From contig DWXK01000036.1 in NCBI GenBank assembly GCA_019119205.1, positions 1 through 42,515 of the forward strand: a stretch of 42,515 nucleotides of DNA. Direction: 5' to 3'. Position numbers and translations under genes: made by a program. This document shows positions 14,915 through 23,295 of this stretch, in pieces; the first letter of the stretch is position 1, and every line of letters starts with the position of its first letter. Source of the DNA: Candidatus Mediterraneibacter intestinavium. Its GTDB lineage: Bacteria > Bacillota > Clostridia > Lachnospirales > Lachnospiraceae. The notes beneath the pieces are model-generated. The model ran no database searches, had not been told where the DNA came from, and was given only the letters and a program-made list of their open reading frames with translations.

Positions 14915-16305
14915 TACATCTTCACGTCAAACGAATCTCTCACGCATGTCCTTGCCTCGGGCAGATCTTTAAACACACCGTCATGGAGCATCTGGACCAT
15001 GATATTCCCGATGGCAGTCGCCTCAGAAGGTCCTGCGGAGACTCTGCGTCCTGTGTATTTTGCGGTAAGCTGGTTTAAGTATTCTGCATTGGAACCGCCG
15101 CCCACAACGTAGATCGTGTCATATTTATTTCCCGTGATCGCTTCGATCTCATCTACAGTATCCGCGTAGCATTTTGCAAGGCTGTTGTAGATCACGGATG
15201 AGATCTCGCCGACAGTCTCAGGCACCTGCTGCCCGCTGTTCCTGCAGAAATCCTGCACTGCCCTGATCATGCTCTCCGGCGCCAGGAAACAGTCATCGTT
15301 ACAGTCCACGATCGATGTGATCGTTTCTTTTGACGCCATATCGCAGATCTCAGCAAAGGAGAGATCTTCGGTAAATTCTTTCTTTACGGACTGGATCATC
15401 CACAGTCCCATGATATTTTTGATAAACCGGAACCGATGGTCGTATCCTCCCTCATTTGTGAAGTTTGCTCTCATGCTCTCTACAGAGCAGTCCGCCTCTT
15501 TCCGCTCAATCCCCATCAGGGACCATGTCCCGGAACTTATGTATACGGCATTGTCATCGTTTGTCGGGACCGCCAGCACCGCAGATCCGGTATCATGTGT
15601 CGCCGGAAGAACGACCGTGCAGTCAAATCCGACTTCTTCCTGGATCTCTTTCGTAAAATTCCCCACAACTGTTCCCGGCATGGAGACGGGCTGGAACATC
15701 TCCCTGTTATATCCCAGAAGATCGATCAGTTCGTAATCCCAGTCGTTTGTCTTTGTACTGATGAGCTGTCCGGTAGTCGCCTCCGTGTATTCGTTCTTCT
15801 TCACCCCGGTCAGAAGGAAGTGGAAATAATCCGGCAGCATCAGTATGGCCTTTGCCTGCTCCAGATATTCCGGATGAGTCTCCTTTACAGCCATGAGCTG
15901 ATATACCGTGTTGAAGAGCTGCTTCTGGATCCCGGTCCTCGCATACAGATCTTCAAGAGATATCTTCTCATAAACTTTCTCGTCCATCCCGTTGGTACGG
16001 CTGTCACGATACCCCACTGTCTCTCCCAGGATCCGGTCATCCTCGTCGAGCAGGACATAATCTACGCCCCAGGTGTCGATGCCCATGGTCGCCGGGATCT
16101 TTCCGAGTTCTTTACATTTTTTCAATCCGGTCTTGATCTCGTTAAAAAGGCGCTCCGCATCCCAGCAGAGAGTTCCGTTCTTATTGTCCATCCCGTTCGG
16201 AAAGCGATACACTTCTTCAAGCTGCATCTTCCCGTCTTTCATGGATGCAAGCATGTGCCGCCCGCTGGACGCACCGATATCAACGGCTAAATAATACTTG
16301 TCCAT
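14911..16305 (-). CDS. rhaB: rhamnulokinase
   Basis: A 464-residue FGGY-family kinase. It phosphorylates L-rhamnulose at C1 with ATP, the second step of rhamnose breakdown before aldol cleavage. The N-terminal phosphate-binding loop is AVDIGASSGRHML (8-20). GIDTWGVDYVLLD and GYRDSRTNGM follow, and the C-terminal domain carries ATHDTGSAV and the adenosine motif VVGGGSNAEYLNQL. The length matches RhaB. It is the first gene after a terminator and a TATAAT box, ahead of the isomerase. A fuculokinase or xylulokinase is less likely, because the GRH motif and overall match favour RhaB. Confidence 0.92.
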   Translation of the reverse strand: MDKYYLAVDIGASSGRHMLASMKDGKMQLEEVYRFPNGMDNKNGTLCWDAERLFNEIKTGLKKCKELGKIPATMGIDTWGVDYVLLDEDDRILGETVGYRDSRTNGMDEKVYEKISLEDLYARTGIQKQLFNTVYQLMAVKETHPEYLEQAKAILMLPDYFHFLLTGVKKNEYTEATTGQLISTKTNDWDYELIDLLGYNREMFQPVSMPGTVVGNFTKEIQEEVGFDCTVVLPATHDTGSAVLAVPTNDDNAVYISSGTWSLMGIERKEADCSVESMRANFTNEGGYDHRFRFIKNIMGLWMIQSVKKEFTEDLSFAEICDMASKETITSIVDCNDDCFLAPESMIRAVQDFCRNSGQQVPETVGEISSVIYNSLAKCYADTVDEIEAITGNKYDTIYVVGGGSNAEYLNQLTAKYTGRRVSAGPSEATAIGNIMVQMLHDGVFKDLPEARTCVRDSFDVKMY

Positions 16306-16343
16306 CTCTTGTGCCTCCTTACATTTTTTTCGACTTTAACCTT

Positions 16344-16349
16344 ATTATA
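16344..16349 (-). promoter_or_regulatory. -10 box of the rhaB promoter
   Basis: Perfect TATAAT on the minus strand. The position 17 bases upstream is a T-run from the terminator, not a -35 match, which suggests dependence on an activator such as the AraC protein encoded just upstream. Confidence 0.5.
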
Positions 16350-16365
16350 ATTGGTAAAAACGCAC

Positions 16366-16405
16366 AAAAAAAGGACTTTATTTATATAAAACTACGTCCT
16401 TTTTT
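16366..16405 (-). terminator. rho-independent terminator after the second AraC gene
   Basis: AAAAAAGGAC (16367-16376) pairs with GTCCTTTTTT (16396-16405) around a 19-base AT-rich loop. T-runs lie on both strands, so it can work in either direction. Confidence 0.8.
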
Positions 16406-16411
16406 GCAAAT

Positions 16412-17392
16412 TCAGTCCTCTGGTAAGGACTCTATTTTATTTACTCTGTATTCTTTTGGACTCATCCCATACTTTTCTCTGAATTTTCTGTAAAAATAAC
16501 TGGTATTGTCATACCCTACGGACTCGATGATATCAGATACTGAGACCGCGCTGTTTGACAGGAGCCAGACCGCCTGCTGCATCCGTTTCTCCTGGAGCAG
16601 TTCCTTATAGGTCTTCCCTGTCCGCTTCTTGATCTCCCTGCTCAGCCAGTAGATATCCGTGTTCATCTGTTCTGCAAGTTCGGAAAGCGTGCCGCTTCTG
16701 TAGTGCTCATCGATGTAACTGAGCACAGCCGCTGTGATCTCTGTATCAAACCGGTTCCTTCCGGTCTCCATCTTGTCCATATAGTTGACGAGCTGAAGAA
16801 AGAGAAGTCCCATGGTGATCTGGGTACAGCTCCGCTTATTTGACGAATCATAAAAGATCGTCCAGACTATATTTTCCACCAGATTCTGGACCGGCAGGAT
16901 ATCCGCCACATGGAAATGGAGATAGGAAGTCTCCCCATCCTTTCCGCACAGAGCATCCACGAGAAATGTCTTCAGCATATTCTCTTCTTTGCTGATCATG
17001 TTAAAAGCTGTATCAAAAAATTCCGGAAGGACGATAAAATTCACTGCGATGTCATCTTTTCCCGCAGGCAGGATCTCCTGCACCGCATTCTGGTTCAGAA
17101 AGAGAAGTTCGCCTTCCCTGAGAAGGATCTCTTTTCCGTTTATGATATGAGTCGTCGTCCCCTGGCACATGTAGATCACTTCAATGTAATTGTGCCTGTG
17201 CTCAGGAAAACGCACAAACCTGGTATGCGGGCGCACCTGGATCAGCTTTCCCTTCTGGAGCAGCTTATCGCAGTCCACGATCATTTCTTTCTTTTCCGTG
17301 TAGATCTGCTGGTCGATCTCATTTCTCCCTTCCAGGAGCTGCCGTTCCTCGTCCGTGATGACCGACAGCTCCCGGATCAGTTCTTCATGCAT
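16412..17392 (-). CDS. AraC-family transcriptional regulator next to rhaB
   Basis: A 326-residue AraC/XylS regulator. The N-terminal cupin (about 45-140) has the FPEHRHNYIEV motif, and the C-terminal double helix-turn-helix is at about 225-320 with the closing signature KYGMSPKEYR. It ends just before the terminator preceding rhaB, so rhaB and the isomerase are its likely targets, with L-rhamnose the likely effector (inferred, as for RhaS). Its start codon overlaps the end of the ParA gene by 16 bases, with AGGAGA eight bases upstream, so it is translated as part of the HD-ParA-AraC operon. Confidence 0.92.
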   Translation of the reverse strand: MHEELIRELSVITDEERQLLEGRNEIDQQIYTEKKEMIVDCDKLLQKGKLIQVRPHTRFVRFPEHRHNYIEVIYMCQGTTTHIINGKEILLREGELLFLNQNAVQEILPAGKDDIAVNFIVLPEFFDTAFNMISKEENMLKTFLVDALCGKDGETSYLHFHVADILPVQNLVENIVWTIFYDSSNKRSCTQITMGLLFLQLVNYMDKMETGRNRFDTEITAAVLSYIDEHYRSGTLSELAEQMNTDIYWLSREIKKRTGKTYKELLQEKRMQQAVWLLSNSAVSVSDIIESVGYDNTSYFYRKFREKYGMSPKEYRVNKIESLPED

Positions 17393-18168
17393 CCGTCGAT
17401 CTCCTGTGCCAGTGCCATATATTCCTTCGCACTCCGGCTGCTCTTTTTATAAGCAATGACCGGAGCGTTGTTGTCCTGGGACCACTCGATCCCGCTGTCC
17501 ACCCGGATATATGTATCAAATACCTTCACGTCATCCAATTCCTGCAGCGTCTCCAGTGTCTGTTTAAAGTAGTTCTTTCTCGTATCCACCTTGGTGATAA
17601 CGATCCCGCCCATCTTCAGGTCCGGCGCGATCTGCCTTACTTCTTCCAGAAATTCAAACATATTCCCCAGACCGAACAGCCCCCATGGCGTTGCCTCCAC
17701 CGGAATGATGATCTCATCCGAAGCACAGAGGATATTCATCACCCAGCCGCCCAGGGTAGGAGGAGCGTCGATCAGGATATAATCGTATCTTCCCGATTTT
17801 CTTATGGAAGAGAGCCCTTTCTTCAATATAAATTCCCGCTGCCATTTGGTAAACAGTTCATACTCGATCGAACTCATCAGTGTAGAAGAGGGGATCAGGT
17901 CCAGACCCTCATAAGGCGTCTGCACGATATAGTCCGACAGGTCATCCTGCCGCTTGATCCCTTCATAGAGATTCTTCTCTCCCTGGGCAAACCCAAGCAC
18001 CGAATCCTCATCAAAAAGCGAAAGCGACAGATTGAGCTGCATGTCCCCGTCGATCAGAAGAACTTTTCTCCCAAGTTCTTTGAGTCCGTATCCCACATTG
18101 GAACATGTTGTCGACTTGCCGCTTCCGCCTTTATTATTTGCAAAACAGATCACTTTTGTGGTTCCCAT
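17377..18168 (-). CDS. ParA/Soj-family ATPase without a ParB partner
   Basis: A 263-residue deviant-Walker ATPase. The signature KGGSGKST (13-20) contains both the signature lysine K13 and the P-loop K18. LLIDGDMQ and YILIDAPPTLGG supply the A' and B motifs. ParA proteins form ATP-dependent dimers that bind DNA or membranes and position a cargo. The usual partner ParB and centromere-like repeats are absent here; it lies between an HD hydrolase gene (one-base gap) and an AraC gene (overlap). So it is either a solitary positioning ATPase or a regulator-linked one; the cargo is unknown. It is clearly not the genome-partition ParA of a soj-spo0J locus. Confidence 0.88.
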   Translation of the reverse strand: MGTTKVICFANNKGGSGKSTTCSNVGYGLKELGRKVLLIDGDMQLNLSLSLFDEDSVLGFAQGEKNLYEGIKRQDDLSDYIVQTPYEGLDLIPSSTLMSSIEYELFTKWQREFILKKGLSSIRKSGRYDYILIDAPPTLGGWVMNILCASDEIIIPVEATPWGLFGLGNMFEFLEEVRQIAPDLKMGGIVITKVDTRKNYFKQTLETLQELDDVKVFDTYIRVDSGIEWSQDNNAPVIAYKKSSRSAKEYMALAQEIDGCMKN

Positions 18169-18169
18169 C

Positions 18170-18748
18170 TCAGCGTGTATCTCCTTTCCGCCATTCCATA
18201 TTGTCTCCGTCTGACCCGAAATTTTTTTCGATCAGGCGGCAGTATTCTTCATACGCTTCCACGCCCTCAAACTTTTCGCGCAGCGCGTCTCTCACACCTT
18301 TATAATACCATCCCAGAGCCCCTTTGCTCTGCATCCGGAATCTGGTCCAGAGCAGTTCGCCCAGCACCGGATAATCCCGGTCGATGTCCCGCATATTTGA
18401 GAGCTTGTCCGCCAGCCCGATCATCTGCACCTCTGTCGAAGCATCCTTCAGCCTTCGTATCGTCTCTCCTTTTCTCTCCTCCCAGGACAGCGATTTGTCT
18501 TCACTCTCCTGTGACACGATCTCCGCTACCCTCGCTCCGAAACGGAGTTTCAGCACATCCTCGGTTATGCCTCCGCAGTCCTCGATCGTGTCATGCAGCA
18601 CCGCCGCGCAGATGACCTCTTCATCTTTCGTCATCGTGGATACGATATCCGCCACCTCTATGGGATGGACGATGTAAGGCCTTCTCGTTCCCTTGCGAAA
18701 CTGTCCTTCATGAGCTTTCGTTGCAAATTCAATGGCGTCATCAATCAT
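18170..18748 (-). CDS. HD-domain protein, small alarmone hydrolase-like (MESH1/RelA-SpoT N-terminal type)
   Basis: A 192-residue single HD domain. Metal-binding residues match the RelA/SpoT hydrolase domain: H28 (YIVHPIE), H52-D53 in LHDTIED, and D114 in ADKLSNMRD. The ED pair at 56-57, needed for (p)ppGpp hydrolysis in that family, is present. It could remove pyrophosphate from alarmones or another 3'-phosphorylated nucleotide. No synthetase, TGS or ACT domain is attached. It heads the operon with ParA and AraC and has a good promoter (18866-18894). A small alarmone synthetase lies 8 kb away, but no sequence link shows they work together. Confidence 0.82.
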   Translation of the reverse strand: MIDDAIEFATKAHEGQFRKGTRRPYIVHPIEVADIVSTMTKDEEVICAAVLHDTIEDCGGITEDVLKLRFGARVAEIVSQESEDKSLSWEERKGETIRRLKDASTEVQMIGLADKLSNMRDIDRDYPVLGELLWTRFRMQSKGALGWYYKGVRDALREKFEGVEAYEEYCRLIEKNFGSDGDNMEWRKGDTR

Positions 18749-18865
18749 GAGTTTTCCTCCTGCCTAAGCCAGAACTACCGGCTGCCCGCCTGTACAGATG
18801 TAAAACTGCTGCATCCGGGACACAGCGAACCGCATTATTTTTACATGTATTTTACTTACACGAAA

Positions 18866-18894
18866 ATTGTAACACAAGCCGGCGGCAATCTCAA
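18866..18894 (-). promoter_or_regulatory. sigma-A promoter of the HD-ParA-AraC operon
   Basis: TTGAGA (18889-18894), 17-base spacer, TACAAT (18866-18871) on the minus strand. Five of six matches in each box. The leader is about 110 bases. Confidence 0.65.
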
Positions 18895-18984
18895 CGAACT
18901 TTCCTGATAAATAAGAGGTGTTTTTCATCTGGTACAGAAGATGCATCCGTGGTATACTGGAAGCAGATTTGGAGGATACTGGAC

Positions 18985-19716
18985 ATGCACAAAAAAAATG
19001 TTCTCGTGACCGGCTCTTCCCGGGGAATCGGGCGCGCCTGTGCTCTCGCCTTCGCCGGAGCCGGATATCACGTATTTATAAACTGCAGAAGTTCCATAGA
19101 GAAACTGGAATCGCTGGAACAGGAGATCCTGGATGCCGGCGGCTCCTGCACAAAGCTCCCCGGCGATGTGGGGGACCCCGATGCAGTGCGTTCTCTTTTC
19201 CGTAAGATCACTGCAGCCTGCGGCGGCCTGGATGTCCTGGTGAACAATGCCGGCATCGCCCACTTCGGGCTCCTGAGCGACATGACAGACGAAGAATGGC
19301 GGACGGTCATGGATACCAACCTTTCCGCTGCATTTTACTGCTGCCGGGAGGCGATCCCTTACATGGTATCAAAAAAGCGCGGGAAGATCATCAACATCTC
19401 CTCCATGTGGGGAACCTCAGGTGCTTCCTGCGAGGCCGCCTACTCTGCTTCCAAGGCAGGGCTTGACGGGCTGACCCGCGCCCTGGCAAAAGAACTCGCT
19501 CCCAGCAATATCCAGGTAAACGCCGTCGCACCCGGAGTCATCGACACGGAGATGAACGGGAGACTGGATCCGGACGAACGCGCCGCCCTGGAAGAAGAGA
19601 TCCCTGCCGGGCGCTTCGGCACGGCAGAGGAGACTGCCCGGCTCGTCCTCATGCTCTCAGAAGCCCCTTCCTATCTCACCGGACAGGTCATCGGCATGGA
19701 CGGAGGGTTTCTGTAA
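18985..19716 (+). CDS. short-chain dehydrogenase/reductase, FabG-like
   Basis: A 243-residue classical SDR. The cofactor loop TGSSRGIG lies near the N-terminus, NNAG follows, and the catalytic Ser (ISSMWG), Tyr and Lys (YSASKAG) are in place. It reduces a carbonyl or oxidises an alcohol with NAD(P)H; a 3-oxoacyl-ACP reductase is the closest match, but small-alcohol or sugar-alcohol substrates are possible. The start is at 18985, nine bases after GGAGG, rather than 12 codons earlier, because the earlier start overlaps a TATACT box (18953-18958). It is 60 bases ahead of the microcompartment-type gene on the same strand, so the two probably form an operon. Confidence 0.9.
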   Translation: MHKKNVLVTGSSRGIGRACALAFAGAGYHVFINCRSSIEKLESLEQEILDAGGSCTKLPGDVGDPDAVRSLFRKITAACGGLDVLVNNAGIAHFGLLSDMTDEEWRTVMDTNLSAAFYCCREAIPYMVSKKRGKIINISSMWGTSGASCEAAYSASKAGLDGLTRALAKELAPSNIQVNAVAPGVIDTEMNGRLDPDERAALEEEIPAGRFGTAEETARLVLMLSEAPSYLTGQVIGMDGGFL

Positions 19717-19776
19717 TTTCTGGAGGATGAACTGTATGCCCTGTTTTATTTCTTTGCCTTTTCAAGGAGGAACACT

Positions 19777-20502
19777 ATGATAGATGTAAATGATCTGACA
19801 TCCATCCCGACAGACTGTTCTCTGACAGAGTTTGTCGGCACTACCGTACTCGACACCATCGGACTTGTGATCCCCGGGATCGACGCCTCCCTCCTGGGAG
19901 CAATGGATCTGAAAAGATCATACCGGAGCCTCGGACTTATCAGTTCCCGCACCGGAGCGGCAGGACAGATCAACGCTGTGGACGAGGCGGTCAAATCAAC
20001 CAATACGGAGGTCGTCTCCATTGAACTCCCCCGCGATACCAAAGGCTGGGGCGGTCACGGCTGTTTCATCATCATCGGCGGAGACAACGTCTCGGATGTA
20101 AGGCGTGCCGTGGAGATCTCGCTGGAATTCATTGAGAAATATGCCGGTGAACTCTATATCAGCCAGGCTGGTCATCTGGAATTCACCTACTCCGCAAGCG
20201 CTGATCGCGCACTGAACATGGCATTCGGCGCACCTCTGGGCAGACCTTTCGGTTTCTTCTGCGGCTCGCCCGCTGCCATCGGGCTCGTGATGGCGGACCT
20301 TGCCGTAAAATCTTCTCCCGTCCAGGTCATAAAGTACATGACACCGGACCGGGGGACCAGCCATTCCAACGAGGTGATCGCTGCGGTCACCGGCGATGCG
20401 TCCGCCGTAAAAAACGCGGTCCTCACTGCCCGGGAAGCTGGACTGAGACTCCTTGTCTCCATGGGGAGTTATCCTGAGACGCCCTCAAAGCCTTATCTCT
20501 AA
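19777..20502 (+). CDS. pduB: PduB-type tandem BMC-domain shell protein, stand-alone
   Basis: A 241-residue tandem bacterial-microcompartment (BMC-T) protein. Segments such as LTEFVGT, DTIGLVIP, TNTEVVSIELPRDTKG and the second-domain GTSHSNE match PduB of the propanediol-using compartment. Two BMC folds span about 20-115 and 125-235; BMC-T proteins form trimers that tile the shell. It resembles the short form (PduB'), lacking the N-terminal extension that in Salmonella joins shell to enzyme core. No other shell or core gene is in the window, so it may be a satellite gene of a compartment elsewhere. The SDR gene just upstream could supply a cargo enzyme, though I see no encapsulation peptide. 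Ribosome site AAGGAGG. Confidence 0.9.
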   Translation: MIDVNDLTSIPTDCSLTEFVGTTVLDTIGLVIPGIDASLLGAMDLKRSYRSLGLISSRTGAAGQINAVDEAVKSTNTEVVSIELPRDTKGWGGHGCFIIIGGDNVSDVRRAVEISLEFIEKYAGELYISQAGHLEFTYSASADRALNMAFGAPLGRPFGFFCGSPAAIGLVMADLAVKSSPVQVIKYMTPDRGTSHSNEVIAAVTGDASAVKNAVLTAREAGLRLLVSMGSYPETPSKPYL

Positions 20503-20503
20503 A

Positions 20504-21295
20504 TTATCTCCACTCGATCCGCGCCGGCTTTCTCGGTGCGGTCCTCTGGTATGTAACCGCCGGATATCCGATGAGCATACAGCAGACCAGCGGAGTATCC
20601 GGTATCCCAAGCCATTCTTTCACCGCCGGACATGCCTCAATGATCCGTGTCAGGTATCCGCTGTAGAGTACTCCGGCGCCTTCTGCCACAGCCATATTTT
20701 CGATATTCGCCGCAGCGAGCCCTCCGTCCAGCGGGTTGTCGGAAACCACCATGATGCAGGCAGGCGTATTGAAAAACAGCCCGTCATCCTGCGGGTTATC
20801 TCTATGACGCCGGTAGAGGAACTTAAACAGCATGGAGTACTGCGGCATCTCCTTTTTCATCCGGTCCGCCATGGCAGGGATCTCACTCCAGAGCAGGTCT
20901 TTCAGTTCATCCAGCTGGTCCTGGATCACGATGAAGCGGCATGCCTGGCGGTTTTTCGCCGTAGGAGTGTACCTGCCCGCCTGCAGGATCCGCTCCAGAG
21001 TTTCCCGCTCCATCTTCTGATCCTTAAAGTTTCTTATGCTTCTCCTGGATTTCACCGACCGCAGGAACTTCTCCGGCTCCACATTGAACCTCTCCCTGTC
21101 ATATTCTTCCACATCCGCCATATCATACTCCGGGATCGCGACTGCGCTCCGAGGACAGACCGCAACGCAGTGCCCGCAATGGATACAGTCCGGTTTCCAG
21201 ACAGCCTTTCCTTCCTCCACTTTGATCTTCCCGGCAGGACAGTCCTTTTCACACAGTCCGCACCCGATACATTTTTCTCTGTCTACCGTTATCAT
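20504..21295 (-). CDS. ferredoxin-nitroreductase fusion (FMN nitroreductase family)
   Basis: A 263-residue protein with two domains. Residues 1-60 form a two-cluster ferredoxin with C9, C12, C15 and C19, then C37, C40, C43 and C47. Residues from about 80 form an FMN-binding nitroreductase fold starting at [10 protein letters not shown]. The iron-sulphur clusters likely pass electrons to the flavin to reduce a nitro compound, quinone or other acceptor; the natural substrate is unknown. Its stop codon lies one base from the stop of the convergent PduB-type gene, with no terminator between. It follows hflX by 76 bases on the same strand. Confidence 0.92.
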   Translation of the reverse strand: MITVDREKCIGCGLCEKDCPAGKIKVEEGKAVWKPDCIHCGHCVAVCPRSAVAIPEYDMADVEEYDRERFNVEPEKFLRSVKSRRSIRNFKDQKMERETLERILQAGRYTPTAKNRQACRFIVIQDQLDELKDLLWSEIPAMADRMKKEMPQYSMLFKFLYRRHRDNPQDDGLFFNTPACIMVVSDNPLDGGLAAANIENMAVAEGAGVLYSGYLTRIIEACPAVKEWLGIPDTPLVCCMLIGYPAVTYQRTAPRKPARIEWR

Positions 21296-21371
21296 CTTTT
21301 CTGTCTCCTTTCCATTCCACGGTCCTTATGTCAAAGGACCGCGTGTCCCCACTTTCGCTCTTCCTTCTCTG

Positions 21372-22607
21372 TCAGACTCTTCCATAGACATCCTGAGGCA
21401 CATAGGCTGTCACCCGTATCCCTTCCGGCACATATTCCTCGGACAGGAGCTGCCCACGGGTACGGATGATCTGGATCTTCCCCGCCTCACTGAAGTCATA
21501 TAGCCTCTCGATATAGATCTGGTCTCTTCGGATGATCTCCAGAAGCGCCTTTTTCAGTTCTTCCAGTCCCTGCCCCGTCTTTGCGGACGTAGGGATCGAG
21601 TAGTCTGCCTGAAAGTCTCTCGGATATCCCGGCTCTTCTAGCAGATCCTGCTTGTTGAACAGAGTGATCACCGGTTTCCCCTCCGCTCCCAGCTGGCGCA
21701 GCGTCTCGTAGACCACATGCATCTGGGTGTCCATCTGCGGATTGGATGCGTCCACCACATGGATGATGATATCCGCACAGGCCGCCTCTTCCAGTGTACT
21801 TTTAAACGCCTCCACCAGATGATGGGGGAGTTTACGGATAAATCCGACCGTATCCGTCAGAAGTATCTCCTGGGTATTATCCAGCATCAGCGAGCGGGTG
21901 GTGGTATCCAGCGTGGAAAACAGCATGGCGTCCGCCAGGATCCCCGCGTCTGTCAGCGCGTTCTCGATGCTGCTCTTGCCCGCAGAGGTATATCCCACCA
22001 GCGCCGCCACCTTGAGACCGGACTGCTTTCTCTGTCCCCTTATCAGTTCTCTGTGCTTTTCCACATCTCTTAATTCTTTTTTCAGCCTGCTGATCCGTTC
22101 CCGGATGAGCCGCCGGTCCATCTCCAGTTTCTTTTCCCCCGGGCCTCTCGTGCCAATCCCGCCGCCGAGACGGGAAAGAGACCTCCCCAGCCCGGAGAGG
22201 CGTGACGCCCTGTAACGCAGCTGCGCCAGTTCCACCTGGATCTTCCCTTCCCCCGATACGGCGCGCGCCGCAAAGATATCCAGGATGAGAAGGGTCCGGT
22301 CGATCACCTTGCAGGAAAGTTCATCTTCCAGATTACCGATCTGCACACTGGTGAGCTCATCGTCACAGATGACCGTGTCAGCTTCTGTCTCCCAGATCAG
22401 ATCTTTGAGTTCCAGCATTTTTCCTTTCCCGATGTAAGTCCCCGGGTGGATGTTCTCCCGCGCCTGGATCAGCCTGCCCGCCACCTGCGCTCCTGCCGTC
22501 TTCGCAAGCTCCGCCAGTTCATCGAGAGAAGCCTCTTCTGGCTCCTCACCGCCGGTGTCGACCCCCACCAGTATCACCTTCTCTTTTGTCTCTTTCATCT
22601 CATACAT
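21372..22607 (-). CDS. hflX: ribosome-associated GTPase HflX
   Basis: A 411-residue GTPase that splits or rescues stalled ribosomes and is linked to stress survival. The N-terminal HflX domain (about 10-195) includes GGGIGTRGPGEKKLE (148-162). The GTPase domain has G1 GYTSAGKSS (205-213), G3 DTVGFIRKLPHHLVEAFKSTLEE and G4 NKQDL. A short C-terminal domain follows. It is downstream of the mnmM-type gene by 38 bases on the same strand. Length and motif order are typical. Confidence 0.97.
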   Translation of the reverse strand: MYEMKETKEKVILVGVDTGGEEPEEASLDELAELAKTAGAQVAGRLIQARENIHPGTYIGKGKMLELKDLIWETEADTVICDDELTSVQIGNLEDELSCKVIDRTLLILDIFAARAVSGEGKIQVELAQLRYRASRLSGLGRSLSRLGGGIGTRGPGEKKLEMDRRLIRERISRLKKELRDVEKHRELIRGQRKQSGLKVAALVGYTSAGKSSIENALTDAGILADAMLFSTLDTTTRSLMLDNTQEILLTDTVGFIRKLPHHLVEAFKSTLEEAACADIIIHVVDASNPQMDTQMHVVYETLRQLGAEGKPVITLFNKQDLLEEPGYPRDFQADYSIPTSAKTGQGLEELKKALLEIIRRDQIYIERLYDFSEAGKIQIIRTRGQLLSEEYVPEGIRVTAYVPQDVYGRV

Positions 22608-22645
22608 CCGTCTGCTCCTCCTTACCGCTCTTCCATGCTATTCCG

Positions 22646-23218
22646 TCACTCCAGACGGAGGATAAAGACCGGAAGGGGCGGATCATTCTTCCGGTTATGA
22701 TAGCTGTTCACAAGGACCAGCCATTTCTTCGGATCCACATCTTTCAGCCAGTCGAGCAGGACCTCCCGCTCCTCGTATCCTGTGTCTCCTCCGCTGTAGA
22801 TGCACAGGCTGATCACGCCGCCCGGCTTTACCAGGCGCATCGCCGCTTTCACTGCCGCCAGGCTGGTAGACGCTTTTGTGGCACACGCATGGTCGCCTCC
22901 GGGAAGATATCCCAGATTAAAGACCACTGCGGAAACCATTTCTTTTACATATTCTTCCATCCGCTCATGACCGTCACAGATCAGCCTGGCACGGGAAAGA
23001 AATCCGTCCTCCTCCAGCTTTTTCCTGGTATTCTCCAGCGCCTGCTCCTGGATGTCAAACGCGTAGACTTTCCCGCCTGCGCCGGCCAGACGGCACAGGA
23101 ACTCTGTATCATGTCCGTTGCCTGCCGTCGCATCAATACAGACATCCCCCTCTGCGATATATCCTGACAGAAACTGATGGCAATATTCTGTGATCTGATA
23201 TTTTTTTCTTACGTTCAT
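22646..23218 (-). CDS. mnmM: MnmM-type tRNA methyltransferase (YtqB family)
   Basis: A 190-residue class I SAM methyltransferase. The glycine-rich motif I is IDATAGNGHDTEFL (28-41), with acidic motif II at FDIQEQAL and FNLGYLPGGDH as the motif IV region. This matches the YtqB family, identified in Bacillus subtilis as MnmM, which methylates the wobble uridine side chain of certain tRNAs. Older annotation calls it a putative rRNA methylase. It is followed by hflX. Ribosome site GAGGA. Confidence 0.88.
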   Translation of the reverse strand: MNVRKKYQITEYCHQFLSGYIAEGDVCIDATAGNGHDTEFLCRLAGAGGKVYAFDIQEQALENTRKKLEEDGFLSRARLICDGHERMEEYVKEMVSAVVFNLGYLPGGDHACATKASTSLAAVKAAMRLVKPGGVISLCIYSGGDTGYEEREVLLDWLKDVDPKKWLVLVNSYHNRKNDPPLPVFILRLE

Positions 23219-23254
23219 GCTTTGTCCTCGATTTATTCCAAAAAATCTGTATCA

Positions 23255-23294
23255 AAAAGGATCAGGTCCATGTGCAAAGGGGCCTGACCCTTTT
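23255..23294 (-). terminator. hairpin terminator (dispersed repeat copy B)
   Basis: A 40-base unit in which 255-269 pairs with 280-294, with one A-C mismatch and one G-T pair. T-runs lie on both strands. It directly follows the TPR lipoprotein gene. A relative, 34 of 40 bases identical in inverse orientation, lies at 32182-32221. Confidence 0.8.
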
Positions 23295-23295
23295 C

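Noticed and set aside
18949-18984. Twelve-codon longer N-terminus of the SDR
   Set aside because: It overlaps a TATACT box and lacks a ribosome site, while GGAGG is correctly placed for the start at 18985.
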